64,000 nt of DNA, taken from assembly GCA_019802505.1 (NCBI GenBank), contig JAFMOC010000103.1:20001-84000 (forward strand). Direction: 5' to 3'. This document shows, in pieces, positions 10,363-20,839 of the stretch. The stretch is from Corydoras sp. C115. Lineage: Eukaryota > Chordata > Actinopteri > Siluriformes > Callichthyidae. The notes below the pieces were generated by a model. The model ran no database searches. It was given only the letters and a program-made list of their open reading frames with translations, and had not been told where the DNA came from. The position numbers and the translations under genes are program-made. Every line of letters begins with the position of its first letter. The first letter of the stretch is position 1.

Positions 10363-10598
10363 ATATACAGATACCCTGCATCCAAAATCAGAAGTTCTAG
10401 TCAGGAATGTAGGGCAGGCTGACAGTGCGGGTGGGAGGACGGGGGGGGGGGTGTCCCTGCTGGGAGGAGGGTCGCGCGAGAGCACGCTCAGCATCCTCGC
10501 GCGTTCGTCTCTCGCAGACAATGACGGAGGATTGTAGCGCGTTGTGATCTTTAAACACGATCTCGGATTTCTATCTGCTTCCCGAACGCGGGGCTGAG

Positions 10599-10655
10599 AT
10601 GATGATGATGAAGATGATGAAGATGAAGATGATGATGATGATGATGAAGATGTAG
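10599..10655 (+). other. Upstream ORF made of an ATG repeat in the pde4dip 5' leader
   Basis: A (GAT)n microsatellite reads as an 18-codon frame of 14 Met and 4 Lys codons ending in TAG at 10653-10655. It lies 22 nt before the main ATG (10678) and in a different frame. It matters only if transcription starts upstream of 10599, which its place inside the CpG-rich region makes likely. Confidence 0.6.
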
Positions 10656-10677
10656 CGGAACGCAGCGGAGCTGCACG

Positions 10678-10727
10678 ATGGAATGGACCGATCTGTCGCG
10701 CGTTCAGACCTGGCCGACCACAGAAAG
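10678..10727 (+). CDS. pde4dip: pde4dip long isoform, coding exon 1
   Basis: Encodes MEWTDLSRVQTWPTTE plus two bases of Arg17, then the donor GTACAC, a non-ideal but valid GT site. The ATG has A at -3 and G at +4. The frame was chosen because only it stays open through exons 2 and 3; the ATG five bases later runs into a stop in exon 2. No domain is assigned to this N-terminus. Confidence 0.72.
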
Positions 10728-11278
10728 GTACACTTTTAATTGCTCGTGCAATTAATTATTTGCTTAATTTAATTTAATTTGATTTGTCGATCATTTATTT
10801 GATTTGTGTAGTTTAATCGTCAGCGTGGGAGACGGTTCATTGCGGCCCGAAGTGAAGCGGACAGACACCTTACGACGCTACTGTTACTGTAGTCTCCGCC
10901 ACCTCCGTCGAGGTGAAGCGTAATTATGAGAAATCAAAGGAAACATTTAATTAACGCTAATGAATCGAACTATATGAACTAATTTAACTGCAGGCGGAAA
11001 TACGAGTATCGATTGATTGCGCTGTTCCCACGATTGGTCTTTAAAGCCCAGCTGTGCAGCGTGGGGCTGGGTCACGTGACGCGGAGAAGTAGGTAGCCTA
11101 AGGAGTTGGGGCCGAATCTTAAAAAGCCTTTAAATCCCTACGTAGGGAACTAAACACTGCGCTGTTCTGAGGAGATCCCCTTTGCTCGGCCCTAGACTCG
11201 AAGTGAGTGTCCAGTCCGTTTATTATTCGGCCATGGATTTCTCGTTGGAGGTGACTCTATAACTAGATAAACAGTATA
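10728..11278. other. Start of pde4dip intron 1, repeat-free
   Basis: CpG-rich to about 10940 and again near 11000-11200 (GGGTCACGTGACGCGG contains a CACGTGAC E-box-like palindrome). Possible proximal regulatory sequence. Confidence 0.4.
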
Positions 11279-11290
11279 GGGTTGTAATAG

Positions 11291-11485
11291 GGCAATAGTC
11301 AATTGAATTCTCCAAATTGCCCCAAATAGTGGGTTTGTGTGACTGAGTGTGTGCCCAGCGATGGATTAGCGCCCTGTCCTGGGTCTATCTGCCCAACGCC
11401 AGAAAACGTTCTCCCCTGGATGGGCATAAGGAACCCACCCGCGACCCTAATAGAGGATAAAGTGGGAGATAATGAATGAATGAAT
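11291..11485 (+). mobile_element. SINE-1 fragment, headless
   Basis: Begins at the AGTCAATTGAATTCTCC position and ends with GAATGAATGAAT, tail-to-tail with the next, inverted copy. GGGTTGTAATAG at 11279-11290 recurs at 12473-12484. Confidence 0.85.
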
Positions 11486-11821
11486 CACCCGCTTTATCCT
11501 CTATTAGGGTCGCGGGTGGGGTTCCTTATGCCCATCCAGGGGAGAACGTTTTCGGGCGCTGGGCAGATAGACCCAGGACAGGGCGCCAATCCATCGCTGG
11601 GCACACACTCACTCACACAAACACACTCTACATGGGGCAATTTGGAGAATTAAATTGACTTGATCCATGTTTTTGGACTGTGGGAGGAAACCGTAGAACC
11701 CGGAAAACCAGGAAACCCATGCAGACACGGGGAGAACATGGAAACTTCACCCAGATGGGGATTGGAACCGGGAATCCCTAGCGCTGAGAGGAGAACGTGC
11801 TAACCACTAAGCCACCGTGCC
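11486..11821 (-). mobile_element. SINE-1 copy, inverted duplicate of the one at 24179
   Basis: Shares two private variants with 24179-24524: GGAAAACCAGGAAACCC in place of the usual GGAGGAAACCC, and GATTGGAACC in place of GATTCGAACC. Confidence 0.88.
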
Positions 11822-11948
11822 TTTTATAAATTTGTTTGATATATTATTATCTTCTTTCTAGATGTAAATTCAGAGCCCCCATTTGTTGTTGCCCAGTTCA
11901 CAGGTCTGTGTAAAACAGAAATCATGTTGCCAAAAAGCAAGAAGACAA
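11822..11948 (-). repeat. 127-bp segment identical (inverted) to 24052-24178
   Basis: By eye all 127 bases match the reverse complement of 24052-24178, and the match continues into the adjoining SINE head. It is a duplicated piece of intron sequence and not an element with ends of its own. Confidence 0.9.
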
Positions 11949-12108
11949 TGTTTTTGGACTGTGGGAGGAAAGCGGAGAACCCGGAGGAAACCCACGCGGA
12001 CACGGGGAGAACATGGAAACTCCACCCAGATGGAGATTCGAACCAGGAATCCCTAGTGCTGAGAGGAGAACATGCTAACCACTAAGCCACTATGCCGCAT
12101 AAAGCGGG
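11949..12108 (-). mobile_element. SINE-1 fragment, head half
   Basis: From TTTTTGGACTGTGGG to the head, then a short SINE tail remnant (AAAGCGGGGGATAATGAATGAA). Confidence 0.82.
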
Positions 12109-12137
12109 GGATAATGAATGAATTAATAATAATAATG

Positions 12138-12472
12138 TGGGCGGCACGGTGGCTTAGTGGTTAGCATGTTCTCCTCTCAGCGCTAGGGATTCCCGGTTCG
12201 AATACCCATCTGGGTGGAGTTTCCATGTTCTCACCGTGTCCGCGTGGGTTTCCTCCGGGTTCTCCGCTTTCCTCCCACAGTCCAAAAACATGGATCAAGT
12301 CAATTGAATTCTCAAAATTGCCCCATATATAGTGTGTCTGTGTGAGTGAGTGTGTGCCCAGTGATGGATTGGCGCCCTGTCCTGGGTGTATCTGCCCAGC
12401 CCGAGATGTTCTCCCCTGGATGGGCATGGGGACCCCCCCCCCCCCCCCGCGCGACCCTAATAATGAATGAAT
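12138..12472 (+). mobile_element. SINE-1 copy with poly-C run
   Basis: Full head and body. C run at 12430-12448. Followed by GGGTTGTAATAG at 12473-12484, which matches 11279-11290. Confidence 0.88.
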
Positions 12473-12663
12473 GGGTTGTAATAGTATTATGTTTTTTTGA
12501 GGTATACATAACTATTATTTACAGACTTTGCAGATGTAATGGCTTTTAATTGCAGTAAAAAAATTATATTTAATGCTGCTTCAAATACAAACGTTTACCT
12601 TTTAAATGCCCTGGCATCTAATCAATTAGCCGGTTTGCTGCCGTTTACCAGTTTGTAACTAAG

Positions 12664-12860
12664 CTGGAAGACAGGGTGTTGGGCTATCAATCTGAAGGTT
12701 GGGGGTTCAAATCCCAGGTGCACTGAAGTTACCAGTGTGGGTCCTTGAGCAAGACCCTTAACCCTCATTGCTCCAGGGATGCTGTGATTAACCCTGTGCT
12801 CACCTTGTAAGTCACTTTGGATAAAAATATCTGCTAAATGACCAAATGTAAATGTAAAAC
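12664..12860 (+). mobile_element. SINE-2 copy (second tRNA-like repeat family)
   Basis: B-box-like GGTTGGGGGTTCAAATCCC near the head, then ACTGAAGTTACCAGTGTGGG, CTTGAGCAAGACCCTTAACC and TTTGGATAAAAATATCTGC toward the tail. This is the widespread fish repeat with the TTTATCCAAAGCGACTTACA motif, read here head first. Confidence 0.75.
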
Positions 12861-12871
12861 ATTTGTACTTT

Positions 12872-13165
12872 CATTCATTCTTTATCTTCCACTTAATCCT
12901 CTACTGGGGAAGGTGGGGGTTTGTGGGGTTCCTTATGCCCATCCAATGGAGAACTTTTCAGGTGCTTGGCAGATACACCCAGGACACAGCGCCAATCTAT
13001 CACTGGGCACACACTAATTTACACAGACAAACACAAACACACACACACACAATTTGGAGCATTCAATTTACCTTGAATCCATGTTTTTGGACTGTTGGAG
13101 GAAACCGAACAAGGAGGGGAACACGGAAACTCACGCTGAGAGGCGAACACGCTAATAACCAGGCC
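12872..13165 (-). mobile_element. SINE-1 copy, old
   Basis: Diverged, with deletions near the head and a short (CA)n run. Confidence 0.78.
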
Positions 13166-13237
13166 ACATTTCTTTTTAACCAGCATTAAAAGTAGCTTTT
13201 TTAAATATTTAAGCATTTCCAATAAGTGATCTATTTG

Positions 13238-13547
13238 CTCTAGGGATTCCCGGTTCGAATCCCAATCTGGGTGGAGTTTCCATGTTCTCCCTGTGTCTGC
13301 GTGGGTTTCCTCCGGGTTCTCCGGTTTCCTCCCACTGTCCAAAAACATGGATCAAATCAATTGAATTCTCAAAATTGCCCCATCTAGAGTGTGTTTGTGT
13401 GAGTGAGTGTGTGCCCAGCGATGGATTGTCGCCCTGTCCTGGGTGTATCTTCCCAGCGCCCGAGACGTTCTCCCCTGGATGGGCATGGGGAACCCCACCG
13501 CAACCCTAATAGAGGATAAAGCGGGAGATAATGAATGGATGGATGGA
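13238..13547 (+). mobile_element. SINE-1 copy lacking the first ~45 bp
   Basis: Starts at GCTCTAGGGATTCCCGG (5' truncation) and ends in (GGAT)n. Confidence 0.85.
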
Positions 13548-13802
13548 TCTATTTGCCTGCTTTATTTGCACACAAAGGAATTTGTCCTTTAATCCATTTA
13601 ATCCATCTGTGCAGTGAACCACACGCATATACACACACTGGATGGTGGGCAGCTTTGCATACGGCGCCCGGGGGTTGCAATTGGTGTCGGGCACTTTAGT
13701 CATGATGCTTGGTGGGACTGGGAATCGAACCAGGGTTCGCATGACTGCTTCCTCAATCACAAGCCTACAACTGCACCAATATAGACATCATTTTTCATAG
13801 AT

Positions 13803-14147
13803 ATTCATTCATTCATTATCTCCTGCTTTATTCTCTATTAGGGTCGCGGTTCCCCATGCCCATCCAGGGGAGAACGTCTCGGGCGCTGGGCAAATAGACC
13901 CAGGACAGGGCGCCAATCCATCGCTGGGCACTCTCACTTACTCACACAGACACACTCTATATGGGGCAATTTTGAGAATTCAATTGACTTGATCCATGTT
14001 TTTGGACTGTGGGAGGAAACCGGAGAACCCGGAGGAAACCCACGCAGACACGGGGAGAACATGGAAACTCCACCCAGATGGGGATTCGAACTGGGAATCC
14101 CTAGCGCTGAGAGGCGAACGGGCTAACCACTAAGCCACCGTGCCGCC
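13803..14147 (-). mobile_element. SINE-1 copy
   Basis: Target duplication ATTTTTCATAGAT at 13790-13802 and 14148-14160. Confidence 0.92.
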
Positions 14148-14404
14148 ATTTTTCATAGATGAACTATGAAAAATAAACACGTTAAGCCTGGTTTAAAACT
14201 AAATTATTAACCTAGAATGTGGTCTTTTTCTGTCTGGATTATGTTAATGTCATCAGGGAAGAAAGCATCCACCAATGAGACCATGAAAATACAAAAACAG
14301 AAACTCGTAGTTAAAAGTTGTGTTGACTGACATTTGCTTTTGTGTATTAATGTTAATAGACACCATGTTTTCGAGGTTAATAACTGTAGGTCAGTAAAAG
14401 TACA

Positions 14405-14751
14405 TTCATTCATTCATTATCTCCCGCTTTATCCTCTATTAGGGTCGCGGTGGGGTTCCCCATGCCCATCCAGCGGAGAACATCTCGGGCGCTGGGCAGA
14501 TAGACCCAGGACAGGGCGCCAATCCATCGCTGGGCACACACTCACTCACACAGACACACTCTATATGGGGCAATTTGGAGAACTCAATTGACTTGATCCA
14601 TGTTTTTGGACTGTGGGAGGAAACCGGAGAACCCGGAGGAAACCCACGCAGACACGGGGAGAACATGGAAACTCCACCCAGATGGGGATTTGAACCGGGA
14701 ATCCCTAGTGCTGAGAGGGGAACGTGCTAACCACTAAACCACCGTGCCACC
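14405..14751 (-). mobile_element. SINE-1 copy
   Basis: Target duplication AGTAAAAGTACA at 14393-14404 and 14752-14763. Confidence 0.92.
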
Positions 14752-14763
14752 AGTAAAAGTACA

Positions 14764-15100
14764 CTGAAGCAAATATGTGGCTGACTCATAGTTATTCAGT
14801 TTGGCGTTTGTGTGCTATTTTCGGCAGTTGCTAGAAGTTTTGGCCACCTGTCACTGTTTTGGCAGCTGTGCAGTAGGATACAGCTGTGTAAACACAACAG
14901 TCTGAAGGTGGCTCTTTTAATTTAGAGATCTTAGGAATCATTACATTTGATCATTTCCAGACTTTTATCCAAACAGATGACACAGGATTTGAACCTTTAC
15001 GTTACATTTGGAAGCTCTCACTTGGGACAAACCAAGAGCGGTGCTGAGATATCTCACGGCTATAAAGATAAAAACAGAAATATAGGAGTGACTTGAATAT
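14764..15100. other. pde4dip intron 1, non-repeat stretch
   Basis: No exon seen. 14940-15010 has weak SINE-2-like words (ACTTTTATCC, GGATTTGAACC). Confidence 0.4.
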
Positions 15101-15101
15101 T

Positions 15102-15237
15102 ACCCAGCGATGGATTGGCACCCTGTCCTGGGTCTATCTGCCCAGCGCCCGAGACGTTCTCCCCTGGATGGGCATGGGGAACCCCACCGCGACCCTAATA
15201 GAGGATAAAGCGGGAGATAATGAATGAATGAATGAAT
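15102..15237 (+). mobile_element. SINE-1 fragment, tail third
   Basis: 5'-truncated at CCCAGCGATGGATTGGC and ends (GAAT)n. Confidence 0.88.
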
Positions 15238-15349
15238 GACTGTAATATAAGGATAAAGTGAAAGTATACAGACTGTAAATATGTACCTCATCCTGCCATT
15301 GGATAGCATACAAATGCTAAATATGGCGTTAAAACACAAATAAATCATT

Positions 15350-15706
15350 TATTCATTCATTCATTCATTATCTCCCGCTTTATCCTCTATTAAGGTCGCG
15401 GTGGGGTTCCCCATGCCCATCCAGAGGAGAACGTCTTGGGCGCTGGGCAGATACACCCAGGACAGGGCGCCAATCCATCGCTGGGCACACACTCACTCAC
15501 ACCACAGACACACTCTATATGGGGCAATTTAGAGAACTCAATTGACTTGATCCATGTTTCTGAACTGTGGGAGGAAACCGGAGAACCCGGAGGAAACCCA
15601 CGCGGACACGGGGAGAACATGGAAACTCCACCCAGATGGGGATTCGAACTGGGAATCCCTAGCGCTGAGAGGCGAACGTGCTAACCACTAAGCCACCGTG
15701 CCACCC
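15350..15706 (-). mobile_element. SINE-1 copy
   Basis: Full length. CACAAATAAAT lies on both sides as the probable target duplication. Confidence 0.9.
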
Positions 15707-15721
15707 ACACAAATAAATACA

Positions 15722-15945
15722 ATACATTTGGTCATTTAGCAGAAGTTTTTATCTAAAGCATATTACAAAGCAAGCACAGGGTTGGCCACAGCATCCCTGG
15801 TGCAATGAGGGTTAAGAGCATTGCTCCAGGCCCCACACTGATAACTTCAGTGGCTCTGGGATTTGAACCCATAACCTTCAGATTGAAGGATTTTGAACCT
15901 CCAATCTTCACATTACCAACCTTGATGCCCTAACCACCAGTATCT
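15722..15945 (-). mobile_element. SINE-2 copy, diverged
   Basis: TTTGGTCATTTAGCAGAAG ... GCATCCCTGG ... GGGATTTGAACCC; the reverse of the 12664 copy. Confidence 0.72.
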
Positions 15946-16147
15946 ATAGAATTGTACTGTGTTTCAATGTTCTTCTCCAGGTCTACCAGGGTTTTTGTTT
16001 GATGTAGAGATGCTAATGCCATGCTAATGTAAATGGTTTTAAAAGCACAATTTTTGCTCATAAAAGAAAATGTTTAAATATAGTGCCAATCCAGTTTCAG
16101 TATAAAATGTTAATTCTCATGCTTAGTGCATGAGCACATTCGCGAAT

Positions 16148-16352
16148 GAGAGGCGAATGTGCTAACACATTGGCACAGTGGTTAGCACTTAGTGGTTAGC
16201 ACATTCGCCTCTCAGCGCTACGGATTCCCGGTTTGAATCCCAATCTGGCTAGAGGTTCCATATTCTCCCCGTGTCCGTGTGGGTTTCCTCCGGGTTCTCC
16301 AGTTTCCTCCCACAGTCCAAAAACATGGATCAAGGTCAATTAAATTGAATGT
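16148..16352 (+). mobile_element. SINE-1 fragment, head half
   Basis: The AGTGGTTAGCAC part of the head is duplicated. Truncated after GGTCAATTAAATTGAA. Confidence 0.8.
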
Positions 16353-16432
16353 GTGTGTATATATCAGAATCAGAATCATAAATTCTTTCTTTCTTTCAAA
16401 ATTTTTGTAAATTGTATATTATTGTGTTCTCT

Positions 16433-16778
16433 GGCGGCACGGTGGCTTAGTGGTCAGCACGTTCGCCTCTCAGCGCTAGGGATTCCCGGTTCGAATCCCC
16501 CTCTGGGTGGAGTTTCCATGTTCTCCCCGTGTCTGCGTGGGTTTCCTCCGGGTTCTCCGGTTTCCTCCCACAGTCCAAAAACATGGATCAAGTCAATTGA
16601 GTTCTCAAAATTGCCCCATATAGAGTGTGTCTGTGTGAGTGAGTGTGTGCCCAGCGATGGATTGGCGCCCTGTCCTGGGTCTATCTGCCCAGCGCCCGAG
16701 ATGTTCTCCCCTGGATGGGCATGGGGAACCCCACTGCGACCCTAATAGAGGATCAAGCGGCAGATAATGAATGAATGA
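16433..16778 (+). mobile_element. SINE-1 copy
   Basis: Target duplication ATTGTGTTCTCT at 16421-16432 and 16779-16790. Confidence 0.92.
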
Positions 16779-16790
16779 ATTGTGTTCTCT

Positions 16791-17420
16791 TTTAAATCTC
16801 TTTATCTGTGTAAATTTAAGTATGTGACACCGAAAAGTATGGCTTAATTTCGTTATACCTGGTATAATGACAATAAAGATATTCTGATATATTATATTCC
16901 TTACATTATGCTTTTCATCTGGCTGTTTTTTAAGCTGATTTGATTTGTAACCAATAGTGGAACAGAGCATTCTTTTGTTCTTGGGTTGTGGAAGTACTGC
17001 TGTTGATTGCAGCCATTTGTTGGGAGGTGTTATAAATGCCTTTACGCTGTAAATAAGTCTAAGGGCATTGGTTCAAAAGCCCAGGATCTGTTCACACTTT
17101 CACCAACATTAGGTCTTCATTTGCAGGAGAATGTGACAAGGTCATTGCTGTGGACAATAGAAAATATCCCACTGGTTTAACACCTCAGCTAATTAACTGG
17201 CTCAGAGCCGTCATTTAAATAGCAATGGAAATCACCTAAACGGGTTGCCATTAAAAACAAAAATCTTTCTCCTACTTAGTTTAGCCCATAAGTAAACTCT
17301 GAGAAACTAAACAGTCAAAGGACAGATCTGACCAAGCTGTCTGACGCATGATGGATCTGCCAATTTTTTTTTTATTTCCTCAGTAGGCATGAGACAATTA
17401 CAGATTTTGATGGAACTCTA
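16791..17420. other. pde4dip intron 1, repeat-poor stretch
   Basis: 16800-16900 resembles a retroelement 3' end (GACAATAAAGATATTCTGA). 16980-17330 is complex, unique-looking sequence with no exon. It is a candidate conserved non-coding segment on appearance only. Confidence 0.35.
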
Positions 17421-17424
17421 CTGG

Positions 17425-17720
17425 CGTCGTGGGGGGGGGTTCTCCATGCCCATCCAGGGGAGAAAGTTTCGGGTGCTGGGCAGATAGACCTAGGCCAGGG
17501 TGCCAATCCATCGTTGGGCACACACTCACACACACACACACTCTATATGGGACAATTTGGAGAATTCAATTGACCTTGCTCCATGTTTTTGGACTGTGGG
17601 TGGAAACCGGAGAACCCGGAGGAAACCCTGGACATGGGGAGAACATGGAAACTCCGCCCAGATTGGGATTCGAACCGGGAATCCCTAGCTCTGAGAGGCG
17701 AATGTGCTAACCACTAAGCC
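17425..17720 (-). mobile_element. SINE-1 copy, tail side truncated
   Basis: Starts at GGCGTCGTGGGGGGGGG with a short poly-G run; the head is present. Confidence 0.85.
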
Positions 17721-17749
17721 CTCATATATATATATCCTTATATATATAT

Positions 17750-18077
17750 AGCTTTATCCTCTATTAGGGTCGCGGTGGGGTTCCCCATGCCCATCCAGGG
17801 GAGAATGTCTTGGGCGCTGGGCAGATAGACCCAGGACAGGGTGCCAATCCATCGCTGGGCACACACTCACTCACACAGACACACTCTATATGGGGCAATT
17901 TGGAGAATTCAATTGACTTGATCCATGTTTTTGGACTGTGGGAGGAAACCGGAGAACCCGGAGGAAACCCACGCAGACACGGGGAGAACATGGAAAATCC
18001 ACCCAGATGGGGATTCGAACCGGGAATTCCTAGCGCTGAGAGGCGAACGTGCTAACCACTAAGCCACCGTGCCGCAT
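17750..18077 (-). mobile_element. SINE-1 copy inside a (TA)n tract
   Basis: Lacks the usual GAAT tail and joins TATATATATAGCTTTATCC directly. A small second SINE piece lies at 18080-18135. Confidence 0.85.
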
Positions 18078-18135
18078 AGATACTCACACAGATACTCACA
18101 CAAACACACTCTACATGGTGCACTTTGGAGAACTA

Positions 18136-18789
18136 TATATATATATATATGCTTACACACATAGAGTCCTCCACATTTAACAAATACACACACTAAGTGA
18201 ACTGAGAGAACTAAATGTTGCCACTGAGACTACTAATATTGATTGTGATGCAAATATTTAGTTTTTTAAAAGCCCAGTGAGCAAAGCAGTTTTGAAAAGC
18301 AGATCATTTTGCGTCGGTGTGATCTTCAGGCCCTGCTGTCTGCTGTCCTCGTGTGAATGTAACACTTGTGGCAGAGATGATAACATGAAGATGTCAATGT
18401 CTCGTTTTTCCAAACTGTATCATCGTTTTTTCACTCTTGATTCAGGCGCATTGCAAAAAGAAAAGGTCTTTCCTGCATATGCATCTGCATTTATCCCTTC
18501 TCGAAATAACAAACCTACAGAAAATTAACAGCTTTTGTAATCACAGACATGAGTTGTGCTTATTTTTAGGGACTGTACCTATAATTAAGAAAGAAAAATG
18601 ATACTTAAGCTTTTTAGCCCTTTCTTGCACTTTCACTCCCTTGATATTGACATTAAAATAGCTTTTCAGTGCTTTGGCAATATTGTATATTCTATTTGAG
18701 CCATTTGAGTAAAGCTTGTTGAATTATATATGTGTGTTTGTGTATGTGTGTGCTCCACTTATTGTCCATGTTCTCAGTTCCACTTTCTG
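18136..18789. other. pde4dip intron 1, repeat-poor stretch
   Basis: 18277-18530 is open in one frame without family signature or splice borders. No exon is called. Confidence 0.35.
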
Positions 18790-18793
18790 TAAA

Positions 18794-19146
18794 GCTGGAC
18801 TTTGTAGTTCTAGACTGTAGTCCATCTGTGTGTGTTCTACAGTACATACTGTGTACATCTCCTTTACTCTGTTCTAATGGTCAGAACCCCAATAGTAGCA
18901 CCACAGAGCAGGTTTTATTTGGTTGGTGCATTATTCCTATCCCAGCAGTGGCACTGAGGTGGAGAAATGAAACTACAGCAGCACTGCTGCACTAACACCC
19001 CCTCACCACATCAGTGTCACTGCAGAACTGACAAACAATCCACCACCCAAATGATACCTGTTCTGTGATGCTCCTGACCAATAGAGAACCAACAGAACCA
19101 ACAATGTACTACAGTCTGGAATTGTAAAACTACAAAGTCCATCTAT
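18794..19146. mobile_element. MITE-B copy
   Basis: Imperfect terminal inverted repeats: GGACTTTGTAGTTCTAGAC... at the left, and TCTGGAATTGTAAAACTACA followed by AAGTCCATC at the right. The interior shares GGTTTTATTTGGTTGGTGCA and CACCACCCAAATGATACC with 30645-31024 and 63748-64000. Non-autonomous DNA-transposon design; the superfamily is not fixed. Confidence 0.75.
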
Positions 19147-19271
19147 ATGGTAATAGACAATGATTGATTTGATGAACATGGATCCCGAATGTAAGCATGT
19201 ATAATTACATAATTAAATGGACGTTGAATGATAGACTGACAAAATCCTAACAGATGCTTGTTTATTTGCAG

Positions 19272-19327
19272 AGATTGCATTGTTGACAATCAGGGCAATG
19301 TGTGCAGGAACCCTGATCATGTGACCG
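19272..19327 (+). CDS. pde4dip: pde4dip long isoform, coding exon 2
   Basis: Acceptor TTATTTGCAG and donor GTAAGT. Only one frame is open: it completes Arg17 and encodes DCIVDNQGNVCRNPDHVT plus the first base of Asp36. The phase (1 base in, 1 base out) matches exons 1 and 3. Two Cys residues are present; no domain is assigned. Confidence 0.75.
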
Positions 19328-19578
19328 GTAAGTTTTACACATACAGATTAACACCAAGACTGTCATTTGGATAAATCATGCTGCAAAATTGTAATAGTTT
19401 GTTTGAAGCCTAATTGAAATGTATTGTACAGTAGGTTGCATATGCACTTATTTGGCATTTTTGAAGTTTGAAAAATATAAATTGTTACTTTACTTACTTT
19501 AATTATTAGCTTTTCCTCCGTTTTTATTGTATGTTATGTGTAATGTATACTCACCAGCTTTGTATGTTTTCTTTTCAG

Positions 19579-19646
19579 ATTATTTGAGCTATGACACAGA
19601 AAAAGCACCACCACTTCAACCGCACACACTGAGAGAATTTGAACAG
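19579..19646 (+). CDS. pde4dip: pde4dip long isoform, coding exon 3
   Basis: Acceptor TTTTCTTTTCAG and donor GTGAGT. Completes Asp36 and encodes YLSYDTEKAPPLQPHTLREF then EQ (residues 37-58). The ending LREFEQ leads into HLNDLKKENF of exon 4, matching the FEN/FEQ-type lead-in to CM1 in the CDK5RAP2/myomegalin family. Confidence 0.82.
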
Positions 19647-19790
19647 GTGAGTTTCAAAAGGGCACAAATTACCAAAAGTCCAAATACAAATTAAAAGGAA
19701 AAAAAAAACTAGAAAGCGGTTTGTAAAAATAAGCTGAATGTAAAATAAACATCCTGCACAAAATCAAGGTCCTGGTGGCTTATGAGTGAT

Positions 19791-19793
<3 letters not shown>

Positions 19794-19849
<56 letters not shown>
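19794..19849. repeat. (TG)n microsatellite
   Basis: About 28 TG units, next to a SINE tail. Confidence 0.95.
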
Positions 19850-19853
<4 letters not shown>

Positions 19854-19855
<2 letters not shown>

Positions 19856-20142
19856 CCATTATCTTCCGCTTTATCCTCTATTAGAGTCGCGGGGGGGGGG
19901 GGGGGGGCAACGTCTCGGGACAGGGCGCCAATCTATCACTGGGCACACACTCACTCACACAGACATGCACACAGACACACTCTATATGGGGCAATTTGGA
20001 GAATTCAATTGACCTTGATCCATGTTTTTGTACTGTGGGAGTTAACCGGAGAACCCGGAGGAAACCCACATAGACACGGGGAGAACATGGTCCCTAGTGC
20101 TGAAAGGCGAACGTGCTAACCACTAAGCCACCGTGCCACCCG
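19854..20142 (-). mobile_element. SINE-1 copy with poly-G run
   Basis: G run at 19891-19907 and small deletions on both sides of it. Confidence 0.85.
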
Positions 20143-20238
20143 TATATATATATATATATTACTTAGTCACTTAGCATCTTTAAGAAACAACTTAAAACAC
20201 ATCTCTTCCACAAACACCTGAAATATAAAAAGTAAATT

Positions 20239-20582
20239 ATTCATTCATTCATTATCTCCCGCTTTATCCTCTATTAGGGTCGCGGGGGGGTTCCCCATGC
20301 CCATCCAGGGGAGAACGTCTCGGGCTCTGGGCAGATACACCCAGGACAGGGCGCAAATCCATCACTGGGCACACACTCAGTCACACAAACACACTCTATA
20401 TGGGGCAATTTGGAGAATTCAATTCACTTGATCCATGTTTTTGGACTGTGGGAGGAACCCGGAGAACCCGGAGGAAACCCACGCAGACACGAGAACATGG
20501 AAACTCCACCCAGATGGGGATTCGAACCAAGAATCCTTAGCGCTGAGAGGCGAACGTGCTAACCACTAAGCCACCGTGCCGC
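20239..20582 (-). mobile_element. SINE-1 copy
   Basis: AAAAGTAAAT flanks both sides. Confidence 0.9.
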
Positions 20583-20751
20583 AAAAGTAAATAAAATAAA
20601 ATAAAAATAAAAAGGGGGGCGGGATCGAATAATGATCAAGTTTCATAATTCTAAAGCGTTTTTTTCTATTAAAACTTTCTAAAAACTATTGACTTTTTAT
20701 TGTTCTTTCATTTGTAAGTTTCTTTGGATAAAATTTTTTAAATGATTAAAT

Positions 20752-20754
<3 letters not shown>

Positions 20755-20798
<44 letters not shown>

Positions 20799-20839
20799 TA
20801 CACACACACGCACACACACACACACACACACGCACACAC
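20755..20839. repeat. (CA)n microsatellite, interrupted
   Basis: CA repeat with AAACATA and CG interruptions. Confidence 0.95.

Larger units (their letters stand above)
10420..10940 (+). promoter_or_regulatory. pde4dip: CpG-rich promoter region, pde4dip promoter 1
   Basis: GC- and CpG-rich (GTCGCGCGAG, CTCGCGCGTTCG, GCGCGTTGTG) in an otherwise AT-rich, CpG-poor setting, and it surrounds the first coding exon. No TATA box at a usual distance is evident, as is typical of a CpG-island promoter. The exact transcription start cannot be read. Confidence 0.65.

Noticed and set aside
9358..10422. Long frames of 166-223 codons across 9.3-10.4 kb
   Set aside because: They run through the tandem SINE array; unit lengths happen to keep the frame open. 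No protein signature.
10683..10727. Alternative start in pde4dip exon 1 at the second ATG (MDRSVARSDLADHRK)
   Set aside because: This frame meets a stop codon soon after joining exon 2, whereas the frame from 10678 stays open through all ten exons.
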